From contig CAMDFD010000019.1 of the NCBI GenBank assembly GCA_945897365.1, positions 1 to 46,452 of the forward strand: 46,452 nt of DNA, in the 5' to 3' direction. Below are positions 7,951 to 15,636 of this stretch, piece by piece. The notes under the pieces are model-generated. The model searched no databases. It was not told the DNA's origin and saw only the letters and a list, made by a program, of their open reading frames with translations. Both the position numbers and the translations under genes were made by a program. Position 1 is the first letter of the stretch, and every line of letters starts with the position of its first letter. The stretch comes from Bordetella parapertussis. GTDB lineage: Bacteria; Pseudomonadota; Gammaproteobacteria; Burkholderiales; Burkholderiaceae_B.

Positions 7951-8747
7951 CAGCGCGCTCCATCCGGGTTTTTGTGACGGGGTTTAGGCACGCCACCGTA
8001 GGTTTGCCACGTCGAGCCTGCGAGCCAGCCTGCGTCGACAGGCAGATTGATGCCCGTGATCGCTTTGGCTGCGGGCGACAATAAAAAGCCGACGGAGTCA
8101 GCGATTTCATCGGTGGTAACCATGCGACCCATTGCGGCTTGAGAGGTGAGATCCTCAGGGTTGCGATCATTGCGATCAATCGCAGCCTGCAAGGCCTCGG
8201 TCAGCACATAGCCGGGAGAAATCGCATTGACACGGACACCGGAGCGGCCCCATTCTGCAGCCAGGCACGCAGTCATGGCAGCAACAGCGGCTTTGGCTGG
8301 ACCGTAGGCATGCAGGGGCGAAGAACGCAAGGACGTGATCGAGGCGATATTCACGATCGCACCACCCCCCAATTCGACCATGCGCGAACCGTAGATTGCG
8401 CATGCCAGATAGGTCCCGCGCTGATCAATATCCACCACACGATCCCATTCCGTCATGGTGAGCAAATTGGGTGACAGACGGTTTTGCAAAATCCCCGCAC
8501 TGTTTACCAGCGCCGTGACAGGGCCGTGTTGAGCTTCAATCATGGCGGCAGTCTCACGCATGCCATCATCGTCTGTCACATTGCAGGCATAGGCAGTCAC
8601 ACCCATGGCCCGCATTTTTTCTTCGGACCACGTGCCAGGCAGGTCAAGCGAGATGACATGATCGCCGCGCTTGGCCAGATGTCGCACACAAGCCGCACCG
8701 ATACCGCTCGAACCACCAGTCACAACAGTGATGTTTGGACGACTCAT
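7950..8747 (-). CDS. Short-chain dehydrogenase/reductase embedded in the ABC operon
   Basis: This 265-residue classical SDR is an NAD(P)-dependent alcohol or carbonyl oxidoreductase. The cofactor loop is TGGSSGIG (10-17), and the NNAG motif reads NSAG (83-86). The catalytic set is S136 (NIASITS), Y148 and K152 (YGPAK), and the family end motif GITGINLPVDAGW is present. The Shine-Dalgarno GAGGAG lies about 8 bases upstream of its ATG. It overlaps livM upstream by four bases and livG downstream by one base. It therefore splits the transporter between its permease and ATPase genes, which is unusual and points to a substrate shared by importer and enzyme. The exact substrate is unknown. Confidence 0.92.
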   Translation of the reverse strand: MSRPNITVVTGGSSGIGAACVRHLAKRGDHVISLDLPGTWSEEKMRAMGVTAYACNVTDDDGMRETAAMIEAQHGPVTALVNSAGILQNRLSPNLLTMTEWDRVVDIDQRGTYLACAIYGSRMVELGGGAIVNIASITSLRSSPLHAYGPAKAAVAAMTACLAAEWGRSGVRVNAISPGYVLTEALQAAIDRNDRNPEDLTSQAAMGRMVTTDEIADSVGFLLSPAAKAITGINLPVDAGWLAGSTWQTYGGVPKPRHKNPDGAR

Positions 8748-9712
8748 GAACGCGCTCCTCGTTTGAAAATCATTTCAAAAAGCTGCACCACAAAATCTGC
8801 GATGCCGCGCTTAAATCCGAGCGCAAAAATCAGCACAATCACGCCGAGCGCGAGTCCGTGGTACTCCGTCGTCCGAGTGATGATGTCGTTAAACACCAGT
8901 AGCAGACCCGCTCCCACAACAGGTCCGATGAAGATATGTAGGCCACCCATGAGGATCATGAAGACCGCTTCGCCTGACATGGTCCAGTAGCTAAACTCAG
9001 GATAAGCGCCAGAGACGAACAGCGCCATGATGATTCCGCCCACTCCTGCAAAGCAGCTCGCCAGAATAAAAGCATAGAGCCGGACACGCCAGACATCGAT
9101 GCCAAGAAACTTAGCGCGATCCGCGTTGTCGCGCACCATTCTGAGCGTGTAACCAAAAGGTGATTGCAAGATATAGCGCATTAAAAACAAACAAAGCACG
9201 CCAATGATGCAGGAGAACCAATAAAGCGTTTGCGTGTCGGCCAGATTAATGCTGCCCCACACGCGCGGGATACCGCCCATCAGACCTTGATCGCCGCCGG
9301 TCAGCGATGTCCAGGTAATGATGATGCTATGGATCAACATTTGAAAGGCGAGCGTTAAAAATGAGAAGTAAATCTCTTTAAGACGCACGCAAATCGCACC
9401 CACCACTAAACCTAGCAGCGCGCAGAAGATCACTGCACCGAGAATGGCAACTGGAATCGAGGCGCCACCCTTTTGCATCAGTAGACCAAAGGCATACGCC
9501 CCTCCGCCAAAAAACATGGCGTGTCCAAAAGACACCATACCGCCATAACCCACCAAAATATTGAGCGAGGTTGCAAACAAACCAAAGGCGGCCAAGCGAA
9601 TCACAAAATCCAACGCCACCCGGCTAGGAAAAATAAACGGAATCACGATCAAAATCGCCAAGCCCGCGAGTGCCAGGAGGAGTTCTTTATTAAAGGTCAA
9701 GGAGGAGCTCAT
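8744..9712 (-). CDS. livM: Branched-chain-type ABC transporter permease LivM
   Basis: This 322-residue inner-membrane permease has about nine or ten hydrophobic segments. The LivM hallmark NILVGYGGMVSFGHAMFFGGGAY region is visible near residues 50-72, together with GPVVGAGLLLV near the C-terminus and the EAVFMILMGG loop. A Shine-Dalgarno GGAGG lies directly upstream of the ATG at 9712. It overlaps livH upstream by one base and the SDR gene downstream by four. It forms the translocation pore with LivH. Confidence 0.94.
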   Translation of the reverse strand: MSSSLTFNKELLLALAGLAILIVIPFIFPSRVALDFVIRLAAFGLFATSLNILVGYGGMVSFGHAMFFGGGAYAFGLLMQKGGASIPVAILGAVIFCALLGLVVGAICVRLKEIYFSFLTLAFQMLIHSIIITWTSLTGGDQGLMGGIPRVWGSINLADTQTLYWFSCIIGVLCLFLMRYILQSPFGYTLRMVRDNADRAKFLGIDVWRVRLYAFILASCFAGVGGIIMALFVSGAYPEFSYWTMSGEAVFMILMGGLHIFIGPVVGAGLLLVFNDIITRTTEYHGLALGVIVLIFALGFKRGIADFVVQLFEMIFKRGARS

Positions 9713-10614
9713 CAGCGCGGCTCCTTGCCAAGCAGACCGCTCGGTTTAAGCACCAGAATCAGTGCCATCGCTAAGAACATGATGCCTTCGACGAACAAAG
9801 GAAAGCCAATCGAGCCAAAAGAGCGTACGAGTCCGATCAACAGGGCACCGACCAGGGCGCCACTAATTGAGCCCATGCCGCCGATCACGGTCACGATGAA
9901 GGATTCGATCAAGATCGAAAAGCCCATGCCAGGCGACATGGAGCGTACCGGTGCCGCGAGCGCGCCCGCGAGTCCTGCCAGCGCTCCGCCAAACGCAAAT
10001 ACACCTGCGTAAATCCAGGTGGTATTCAATCCGAGCGCAGACGTCATCGAAGGATTGTGCGCCGCTGCGCGCACGACCTTGCCGATACGCGTGCGTGTCA
10101 TGACGTACCACATTACTAGCCCAATTAGTGCCGCCGCGCTAAACATGAAGATGTAAAACACCGGCACGATCCCGCCTGCGATAAAGATGGGTGGTGCCTG
10201 AAAAGCGACGGGCATCCCCATCGACTGGAACTCATGGCCCCAAATGATCTTAACTGCATCATCCAGAATCAAAATAAAGGCATAACAGACGAGTAACTGA
10301 AGTAACACATCAGCGTTATAAATTTTGCGCATAAAAAAGCGCTCAAAGAAGAGGCTGAATAGTCCGACCCCTATACCCGCGATGACAGCGGCCAACACAT
10401 AACTGTCGGTGATGCGATAAGCGGATAGTGCGATGTAGGCACCCAGCATATACAGCGAGCCATGCGCAAAGTTGATAACTTTCAGCACCCCGAAGATCAG
10501 GGTGAGGCCAGCAGCCACGAGAAAGAGGAGCGAGCCCACAATGAGTCCGGTGCTGGTTTGGGTCACGATGCAAGACAAAGAAGTCAGGCACTCATAGAGG
10601 GCGGTGGGATCCAA
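9712..10614 (-). CDS. livH: Branched-chain-type ABC transporter permease LivH
   Basis: This is the second permease subunit of the importer, 300 residues with about eight membrane segments. Family motifs are LTLIFGVLKVINFAHGSLYMLGAY and the late ESFIVTVIGGMGSISGALVGA loop. The reading frame has no ATG near its start. A TTG at 10612-10614 is used instead, supported by GGAGA six to seven bases upstream. The weak initiator and the stem-loop upstream (10658-10686) fit the lower expression expected for permeases relative to the binding protein. Confidence 0.93.
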   Translation of the reverse strand: MDPTALYECLTSLSCIVTQTSTGLIVGSLLFLVAAGLTLIFGVLKVINFAHGSLYMLGAYIALSAYRITDSYVLAAVIAGIGVGLFSLFFERFFMRKIYNADVLLQLLVCYAFILILDDAVKIIWGHEFQSMGMPVAFQAPPIFIAGGIVPVFYIFMFSAAALIGLVMWYVMTRTRIGKVVRAAAHNPSMTSALGLNTTWIYAGVFAFGGALAGLAGALAAPVRSMSPGMGFSILIESFIVTVIGGMGSISGALVGALLIGLVRSFGSIGFPLFVEGIMFLAMALILVLKPSGLLGKEPR

Positions 10615-10657
10615 GGAAATCTCCGAGAGGTACAGGCGTATCGGGGTGTAGGCAACA

Positions 10658-10686
10658 GCGTCTCAACCCAAGCATGGGTGAGACGC
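10658..10686 (-). terminator. Attenuating stem-loop between binding-protein gene and livH
   Basis: On the transcribed strand GCGTCTCA plus CCC pairs with GGG plus TGAGACGC, with a single bulged base (10658-10686). No T-run follows. Such intercistronic hairpins commonly stabilise the binding-protein message and reduce permease expression. The 99-base gap here contrasts with the overlapping genes downstream. Confidence 0.5.
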
Positions 10687-10713
10687 CGTGCGATCAAACA
10701 TTCAGGCGACGGC

Positions 10714-11988
10714 TTATGCCCAGCCTTTACGTTTTTTCCATTCGGCTTCCAGCTCGTAGATCTGGTTCCAGTTGCCGTTGACCAAGTTGGTCATGTAGGG
10801 CTCTTTGTTGGTGAGTGCGCCGTAGCCGATCGCATAATTCACGACGGTATGATCTTCTGCACGCATGGTGAGTGTGCCATCAGCACCAAAAGGAGAGTCG
10901 ATCTTCAGGCCGCGCATCACTTCGGCAATCTTTTTACCATCGGCGCTATTGGCTTTTTTTATGGCGGCTGTGAGGAACTGCATGCCAGCGGAATTTTCCC
11001 ATGACCAGTTCAATGGTAACTCCTTAAACTTGGCGCGATAGGCGTCAGACCAGGCCGCATTGGCCGGCGTATTGGGGAAGCTACGCAAGTAACGATTACC
11101 CGAGTGCATATTTGGGGGCACATTTTTGACCGCGGTCAGGACGGCATATTCAGCCAAGTTGGGCGAGAAAAATTGCTTGTCTTTGAACAAGGCGTAGATG
11201 CTGGACTGATCAATGAACGAGGTCATATCGCCACCCCACAAGCAGGAGTAAACCGCTTGTGGTTTGCCTTGCACCATACGCGTGATGTTTTCGCTGTAGT
11301 CCGCTTGGAATAGCTTTGGCCAGACTTGACCGACGACCTCGACATCTTTGTTGAAATGCTTGAGGTATTCAAAATATTCAGCAGTTGTGTCACGACCGTA
11401 GGCATAGTCGGGCGAGATACTCATCCAGCGATTGAGTTTGAGTTTCTTAGCGACTTCGGCGCCATAGGCACCGCCCACGATGGCGTCGTGAATACCTTGA
11501 CGTGCGGAGCGAAAGGCTGTGGGCACGCGCAGTTTTGGATCGGCAGTGAGTGAGGAAGTTTCCGAGCATGTGTGAACGACAAGCACACCGAGGTCTTTGG
11601 CGACTTCATGAACGGCAAACGCGCCAGAGGAGGCTTCGGCATCCCAAAGGATTTCACACCCATCGCCAGTCACCAATTCACGCGCGACACGTGCTGCTTC
11701 TTGTGGCTGACCCTTGGAATCACGCACGATCATTTCGATCATGCGACCGTTCAAGCCGCCAGCGGCGTTAAATTTTTCAACCTCCATCATCACTGCATTA
11801 CGTGACGAAACGCCGAGCATCGCAACGCGACCTGACAGAATCGTCGGCATACCGATGCGGATGGGTTTGTTCTGTGCCAATGAAATCGCGGGTAGACCGA
11901 GTGCTGCGATACCAGCGGTGGCGGCTGCGCCTTTTAGCAATTTACGACGCGAAGCGCCTGCCAAGCTTTGTGTGTACTTTGTGCTCAT
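10714..11988 (-). CDS. Periplasmic substrate-binding protein of the HAAT ABC importer (Tat signal)
   Basis: This type I periplasmic binding protein (Leu/Ile/Val-binding, amide-type subgroup) captures the ligand for LivHM. The start ATG at 11988 is chosen over a longer frame because GGAGA lies six bases upstream and because it places a twin-arginine signal at the N-terminus: SRRKLLKG (R14, R15) followed by a hydrophobic stretch and a likely cut after SLA (38). The mature part begins NKPIRIGMPTILSGRVAMLG, typical of the family. The product has 424 residues. Export in folded form by Tat is less common than Sec for such proteins but known in Burkholderiales. It is the first gene of the operon, with the promoter at 12056-12085. 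Confidence 0.93.
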   Translation of the reverse strand: MSTKYTQSLAGASRRKLLKGAAATAGIAALGLPAISLAQNKPIRIGMPTILSGRVAMLGVSSRNAVMMEVEKFNAAGGLNGRMIEMIVRDSKGQPQEAARVARELVTGDGCEILWDAEASSGAFAVHEVAKDLGVLVVHTCSETSSLTADPKLRVPTAFRSARQGIHDAIVGGAYGAEVAKKLKLNRWMSISPDYAYGRDTTAEYFEYLKHFNKDVEVVGQVWPKLFQADYSENITRMVQGKPQAVYSCLWGGDMTSFIDQSSIYALFKDKQFFSPNLAEYAVLTAVKNVPPNMHSGNRYLRSFPNTPANAAWSDAYRAKFKELPLNWSWENSAGMQFLTAAIKKANSADGKKIAEVMRGLKIDSPFGADGTLTMRAEDHTVVNYAIGYGALTNKEPYMTNLVNGNWNQIYELEAEWKKRKGWA

Positions 11989-12055
11989 GTTGTCTCCAGA
12001 TGTTGATGTCATTTTTATAATTAATAAAACCACTACTATTTTTTCTTTATAACGC

Positions 12056-12085
12056 ACTATGACGATTAGGCTTAGTGCCTGTCAA
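12056..12085 (-). promoter_or_regulatory. Likely promoter of the ABC importer operon
   Basis: On the minus strand a perfect -35 TTGACA (12080-12085) is followed after 18 bases by CATAGT (12056-12061). The predicted 5' UTR of about 60 bases is AT-rich and leads to the binding-protein ATG at 11988. No operator was identified. Confidence 0.45.
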
Positions 12086-12108
12086 GAAAGAGTTAGATGG
12101 GAGAAACC

Positions 12109-12492
12109 CTAGGTGATGTAATTTGAAATTTCAATGAGGTTTTGATCTGGGTCGCGGATATAGACAGAAAGTATTTTTCCCATTGCGCCGGTTCGCTCGA
12201 CGGGACCGATCTCGATAGGAATAGCAGCGGTAGAAAGTTCTTGCATGATCGTGGCGATCGGCGTCGAGGCAATAAAACACAAGTCTCCCGAGCCTGCGGT
12301 CGGACGCAAAGCCTTGGGGTCATAGGTATTGTCAATTTGATGAAGATTAATTTTTTGCTGACCAAAACCAAGTGCTTTGCGACCCCCCAAAAAGGTGATG
12401 ACTTCGAACCCAAGGACCTTGGCATAAAAATCACAGGTTTTTTCAAGGCTGGCAACAGTCAGGACGAGATGATCCAGTCGGTCAATGTTCAT
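12109..12492 (-). CDS. VOC-superfamily (glyoxalase/dioxygenase-fold) protein
   Basis: This is a single-domain vicinal-oxygen-chelate protein of 127 residues. It opens MNIDRLDHLVLTVASLEKT, with the first metal-ligand histidine H8, continues with CDFYAKVLGFEV, and closes with the usual VYIRDPDQNLIEISNY, containing the second-half ligand glutamate. The middle histidine (INLHQID) is also typical. Such proteins act as glyoxalases, isomerases or ring-cleavage enzymes, so the reaction cannot be assigned. It lies upstream of the importer operon on the same strand, 51 bases from the binding-protein promoter region, and may belong to the same catabolic block. Confidence 0.85.
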   Translation of the reverse strand: MNIDRLDHLVLTVASLEKTCDFYAKVLGFEVITFLGGRKALGFGQQKINLHQIDNTYDPKALRPTAGSGDLCFIASTPIATIMQELSTAAIPIEIGPVERTGAMGKILSVYIRDPDQNLIEISNYIT

Positions 12493-12563
12493 GGTTGTGA
12501 CTCTTTGTTGAGATAGGCTAAAGTGTAAACAGGTTTTAAATTAAACAACGGATCCCTCGAAAC

Positions 12564-12965
12564 ATGACTTCTGCTGCATCGAACACCATTTATTTTCCCG
12601 TTGTCGGGTGTGCGGGTCTCGAGCGTCGCCAAGCGGCCGACTATCACCATCGCTGGTTTGTGGTGAATGCCGAGGGCCACTGGCTGAGTGCCGAGCGCTG
12701 CGCTGCACTTTTAACGGTGGCGACCGAAATCAAGATGGGTGCGTTGGTATTGCGTGCGCCTGGGATGCTGAGAGTGGACATCCCGCTCGATGTGATCGAG
12801 GACGATGATAGCGTCAAGCGTACTGTTCAGGTCGGTCAACAGTCCGTGATAGTTGTCGACGAAGGGGACGTGACAGCGACATGGATGAGTCATGTCGCAG
12901 GTCAGCCTTGCCGCTTGGTCAAGCTGCATCCTGAGGCGCTGCCGGTGGCGTGGCCGCAAGGCTAG
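12564..12965 (+). CDS. Stand-alone MOSC N-terminal beta-barrel domain protein
   Basis: The 133-residue product matches the N-terminal beta-barrel half of MOSC proteins: a start with FPVVGCAGLERRQA, then YHHRWFVVNAEGHWLSAE (the GDRRWmvvd-like region), LTVATEIKMGALVLRAPGM and a QPCRLVKLHPE end. Full MOSC proteins continue with the molybdenum-cofactor sulfurase C-terminal domain. Here the gene stops at 12965 and only 22 bases follow before the convergent ferredoxin gene, so no second half is encoded nearby. It may be a trimmed relic or a genuine single-domain form. The initiator ATG has a weak ribosome-binding site. Confidence 0.65.
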   Translation: MTSAASNTIYFPVVGCAGLERRQAADYHHRWFVVNAEGHWLSAERCAALLTVATEIKMGALVLRAPGMLRVDIPLDVIEDDDSVKRTVQVGQQSVIVVDEGDVTATWMSHVAGQPCRLVKLHPEALPVAWPQG

Positions 12966-12987
12966 GCCAAAGAGCCTAAGCTAAAGC

Positions 12988-13251
12988 CTAAACTTTAACG
13001 GCTTTGGCGTCTGTGAGCTTATGGTATTTGGCCATCAGGGCGTCTTGGCCCTCTTGCCATTGAGGATGTAACTCAATGCAGTCGACCGGGCAGACGACTT
13101 TACATTGAGGCTCATCGTGATGTCCCACACATTCTGTGCAGGCATCTGGATTGATGATGTAAATCGACTCACCCATTGAGATCGCATCATTGGGACATTG
13201 TGGTTCGCACACGTCGCAATTGATACATTCATCAGTGATTCGAAGGGCCAT
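12988..13251 (-). CDS. YfhL-family 2[4Fe-4S] ferredoxin
   Basis: This small cytosolic electron carrier has 87 residues from the ATG at 13251, the start used by the family (MALRITDECINCD). A longer frame exists but overlaps coaD. Two cluster motifs are visible: CINCDVCEPQCPNDAI and CTECVGHHDEPQCKVVCP. The eight-residue insertion between the second and third cysteines of the second cluster is typical of YfhL/Alvin-type ferredoxins. It follows the coaD stop by two bases, so the two are translated together, an arrangement common in Betaproteobacteria. Confidence 0.95.
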   Translation of the reverse strand: MALRITDECINCDVCEPQCPNDAISMGESIYIINPDACTECVGHHDEPQCKVVCPVDCIELHPQWQEGQDALMAKYHKLTDAKAVKV

Positions 13252-13253
13252 CC

Positions 13254-13766
13254 TTAAACCTTGTTTGCAGCCGCGCTTTGTTCGCGACGCTCTTTGGCTT
13301 TGGCTTGCAACCAACGCTCGACTGAGGGAAACACAAACTTGCTGACATCGCCACCGAGTTCGGCGATCTCGCGCACGATCGTGCCAGAAATGAACTGATA
13401 CTGATCCGAGGGGGTCATAAACAGCGTTTCGACCTCAGGAAGCAGATGGCGATTCATGCCCGCCATTTGAAACTCATACTCAAAGTCCGACACCGCGCGT
13501 AAACCACGCACAATCACGCGGCCTTCTTGTTCGCGCACAAAGTCTTTGAGCAAACCCGCAAAGCTCGCGACCTTGACGTTAGGATAGTGGCTTAAGACCT
13601 CGCGGGCGATTTCTACGCGCTCATCGACGGAGAAAAAAGGGCTTTTTTTGCGACTATGCGCCACGCCAATCACAACCTGGTCAAACAGGCTGGCGGCTCG
13701 GCGCACCAAGTCCTCGTGCCCGCGCGTCATGGGGTCGAAGGTTCCGGGATAAATAGCAGTGATCAT
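13254..13766 (-). CDS. coaD: Pantetheine-phosphate adenylyltransferase
   Basis: CoaD makes dephospho-CoA from 4'-phosphopantetheine and ATP, the fourth step from pantothenate. The 170-residue product opens with the nucleotidyltransferase motif YPGTFDPMTRGH (the HxGH-like site ending at H17) and carries VIVRGLRAVSDFEYEFQMAGMN and the second ATP motif ISGTIVREIAELGGDVSKFV. It overlaps rsmD by four bases (ATGA), the usual rsmD-coaD coupling. Confidence 0.97.
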   Translation of the reverse strand: MITAIYPGTFDPMTRGHEDLVRRAASLFDQVVIGVAHSRKKSPFFSVDERVEIAREVLSHYPNVKVASFAGLLKDFVREQEGRVIVRGLRAVSDFEYEFQMAGMNRHLLPEVETLFMTPSDQYQFISGTIVREIAELGGDVSKFVFPSVERWLQAKAKERREQSAAANKV

Positions 13767-14326
13767 TTTTGCGGCGCAACAATTTGAATGAGTTGATAGT
13801 GTACGGCCCCCGCGCGATCTTGGCGCAATAAGCTGTACCCGTCCGGGGCTAAAACCGGTTTTTCAGCCTCAATATAAACAAGACCATTGGGTTCCAACAA
13901 GTCAGGCAATAAAGGCCAAAGGGATTCTAGCCAGTTTTTGCCAAAAGGGGGGTCAATGAAAATCAAATCGAACCGGGCGGCTTCGAGCCGGTCAAGGACC
14001 TGCATCGCGTCACCAGCGTGTATCCGTACGGCTTTTGCGCCAATCTTATCTCTCAAAGCACGCAAAGCGGCGACAGCCCGGGGCTGCTGTTCCACCATCT
14101 GGACGTGCGCGACCCCTCTGGAGGCGGCTTCAAAGCCCAACGCGCCGCTGCCGGCAAACAAATCCAGCACACGTTTGTCCGAAAACTCGCCACCCCAAAA
14201 ATAATTTAGCCAATTAAACAATGTTTCGCGCACCCGGTCGGGTGTCGGGCGCAATCCCTCGGCGTCGATCACCTCAATGGGTGTTCGACGAAACTGACCG
14301 GCCACGATGCGAATATACTTCTTCAC
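13763..14326 (-). CDS. rsmD: 16S rRNA (guanine(966)-N2)-methyltransferase RsmD
   Basis: RsmD methylates G966 of 16S rRNA using S-adenosylmethionine. Motifs seen are VLDLFAGSGALGFEA (SAM-binding loop) and the catalytic DPPF in FDLIFIDPPFGK. Family sequences begin near KKYIRIVAGQFRR, so the GTG at 14324-14326 is preferred (187 residues); a TTG at 14344 would add six residues. The start codon lies one base from the divergent ftsY ATG. Its end overlaps coaD by four bases. Confidence 0.94.
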   Translation of the reverse strand: MKKYIRIVAGQFRRTPIEVIDAEGLRPTPDRVRETLFNWLNYFWGGEFSDKRVLDLFAGSGALGFEAASRGVAHVQMVEQQPRAVAALRALRDKIGAKAVRIHAGDAMQVLDRLEAARFDLIFIDPPFGKNWLESLWPLLPDLLEPNGLVYIEAEKPVLAPDGYSLLRQDRAGAVHYQLIQIVAPQK

Positions 14327-14327
14327 T

Positions 14328-15617
14328 ATGTTTCGCTTCTTCAAGAAAAAACCAACTCCACCTGAGTCTTCCGTAGAAGATCAGTTGCCCACGCTCGCCC
14401 CTCAGGAGCTCGAGAATCGCTCTGATCAACCCCCCGTTGGGGTGATCGTACCTGAGACGCAGACTCCTGTGACACCCGCGCCTCAGGACGAACTGGCTGC
14501 TTCTGCTCAAGAGGCGGCGCCCCCCTCTCAAACGCCGTTCAGACGAAGCTCTTTCGCCGCAGCCTTTGGTGGAGCAGGTTCAGTCGGCGTGGCTGGGGTC
14601 GCCGCTGCGGGAGCGGCGCAGTTTATGCCTGCAGATCCCGTAGAGGCTCCCGCACTTGAATCTGTCGAGATTTTAGAGCCAGTCATTGACGAACAAAGCG
14701 AGGAAAAGCAAGCCTCCTGGCTTGCGCGCTTAAAAGGTGGATTGGCTAAAACCGGCCAAAGCATTGGTAGTTTATTTATTGGCGTACGGGTCGATGAAGC
14801 GTTGTTCGAAGAGCTCGAAACCGCACTCATCATGGCCGATGCGGGTGTCGAAGCCACCGAACAGCTCCTCCGGGCACTGCGTCAACGCGTCAAGCGCGAG
14901 CGGATCGAGGATGCCGAAGGTGTGCGCCAAGCGTTGCGCGAGGTACTAACCGAGCATTTAAAAGTCTTGGAAAAGCCCTTCGATGTGGGGCGCGTCAAAC
15001 CTCTTGTCGTGATGATCACAGGCGTCAACGGCGCTGGTAAAACAACTTCGATCGGCAAACTCGCCTATGCGCTGCAGCGCTCCGGTGCGCGCGTATTGCT
15101 GGCTGCCGGCGATACGTTCCGCGCAGCGGCCCGCCAACAGCTCATCGAATGGGGTGATCGCAACAACGTCGATGTGATCGCGCAAGAGGGGGCAGATCCC
15201 GCGGCTGTGGCCTTTGATTCTGTTCATGCAGGACGCGCGCGCGGCATGGATGTGGTCATGGTCGATACGGCCGGCCGCTTGCCGACACAGCTTCACCTGA
15301 TGGATGAGCTTAAAAAGATCCGTCGTGTGATCGGCAAGGCAGATCCCACCGCGCCTCATGAGGTTTTGCTCGTCGTTGATGGAAACTCGGGACAAAACGT
15401 GTTGGCGCAAATCCGCGCGTTTGATGCGGCCGTGGGACTGACCGGTTTGATTGTGACCAAGCTTGATGGCACAGCCAAAGGTGGCACGTTGGCCGCAGTC
15501 GCTGCGGGCAGTCAGGGTGTCCGCCCGGTGCCTGTTTACTGGATTGGTGTCGGCGAAAAAATCGAAGACCTGCAGCCCTTTGTCGCAGCCGAGTTCGCAG
15601 CGGCGGTAGTGGGCTAA
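14328..15617 (+). CDS. ftsY: Signal recognition particle receptor FtsY
   Basis: FtsY docks SRP-ribosome complexes to the inner membrane for co-translational insertion. The 429-residue product starts MFRFFKKKPTPPE; an in-frame ATG 21 bases upstream is possible but lies inside rsmD. An acidic, proline-rich A region (to about residue 130) precedes the NG domain. GTPase motifs are GVNGAGKTTSIGK (about residue 231), DTFRAAARQQL, DTAGRL (about 312), TKLDGTAKGG and the terminal GVGEKIEDLQPF. It is divergent from rsmD, the classical arrangement. Confidence 0.97.
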   Translation: MFRFFKKKPTPPESSVEDQLPTLAPQELENRSDQPPVGVIVPETQTPVTPAPQDELAASAQEAAPPSQTPFRRSSFAAAFGGAGSVGVAGVAAAGAAQFMPADPVEAPALESVEILEPVIDEQSEEKQASWLARLKGGLAKTGQSIGSLFIGVRVDEALFEELETALIMADAGVEATEQLLRALRQRVKRERIEDAEGVRQALREVLTEHLKVLEKPFDVGRVKPLVVMITGVNGAGKTTSIGKLAYALQRSGARVLLAAGDTFRAAARQQLIEWGDRNNVDVIAQEGADPAAVAFDSVHAGRARGMDVVMVDTAGRLPTQLHLMDELKKIRRVIGKADPTAPHEVLLVVDGNSGQNVLAQIRAFDAAVGLTGLIVTKLDGTAKGGTLAAVAAGSQGVRPVPVYWIGVGEKIEDLQPFVAAEFAAAVVG

Positions 15618-15636
15618 AAGCGTATCGCGTCGAGGT

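Noticed and set aside
12966..13008. Inverted repeat GCCAAAG/CTTTGGC between the MOSC-type and ferredoxin genes as a terminator
   Set aside because: The right arm lies within the ferredoxin coding end, the loop is 29 bases and there is no T-tract, so pairing is probably incidental.
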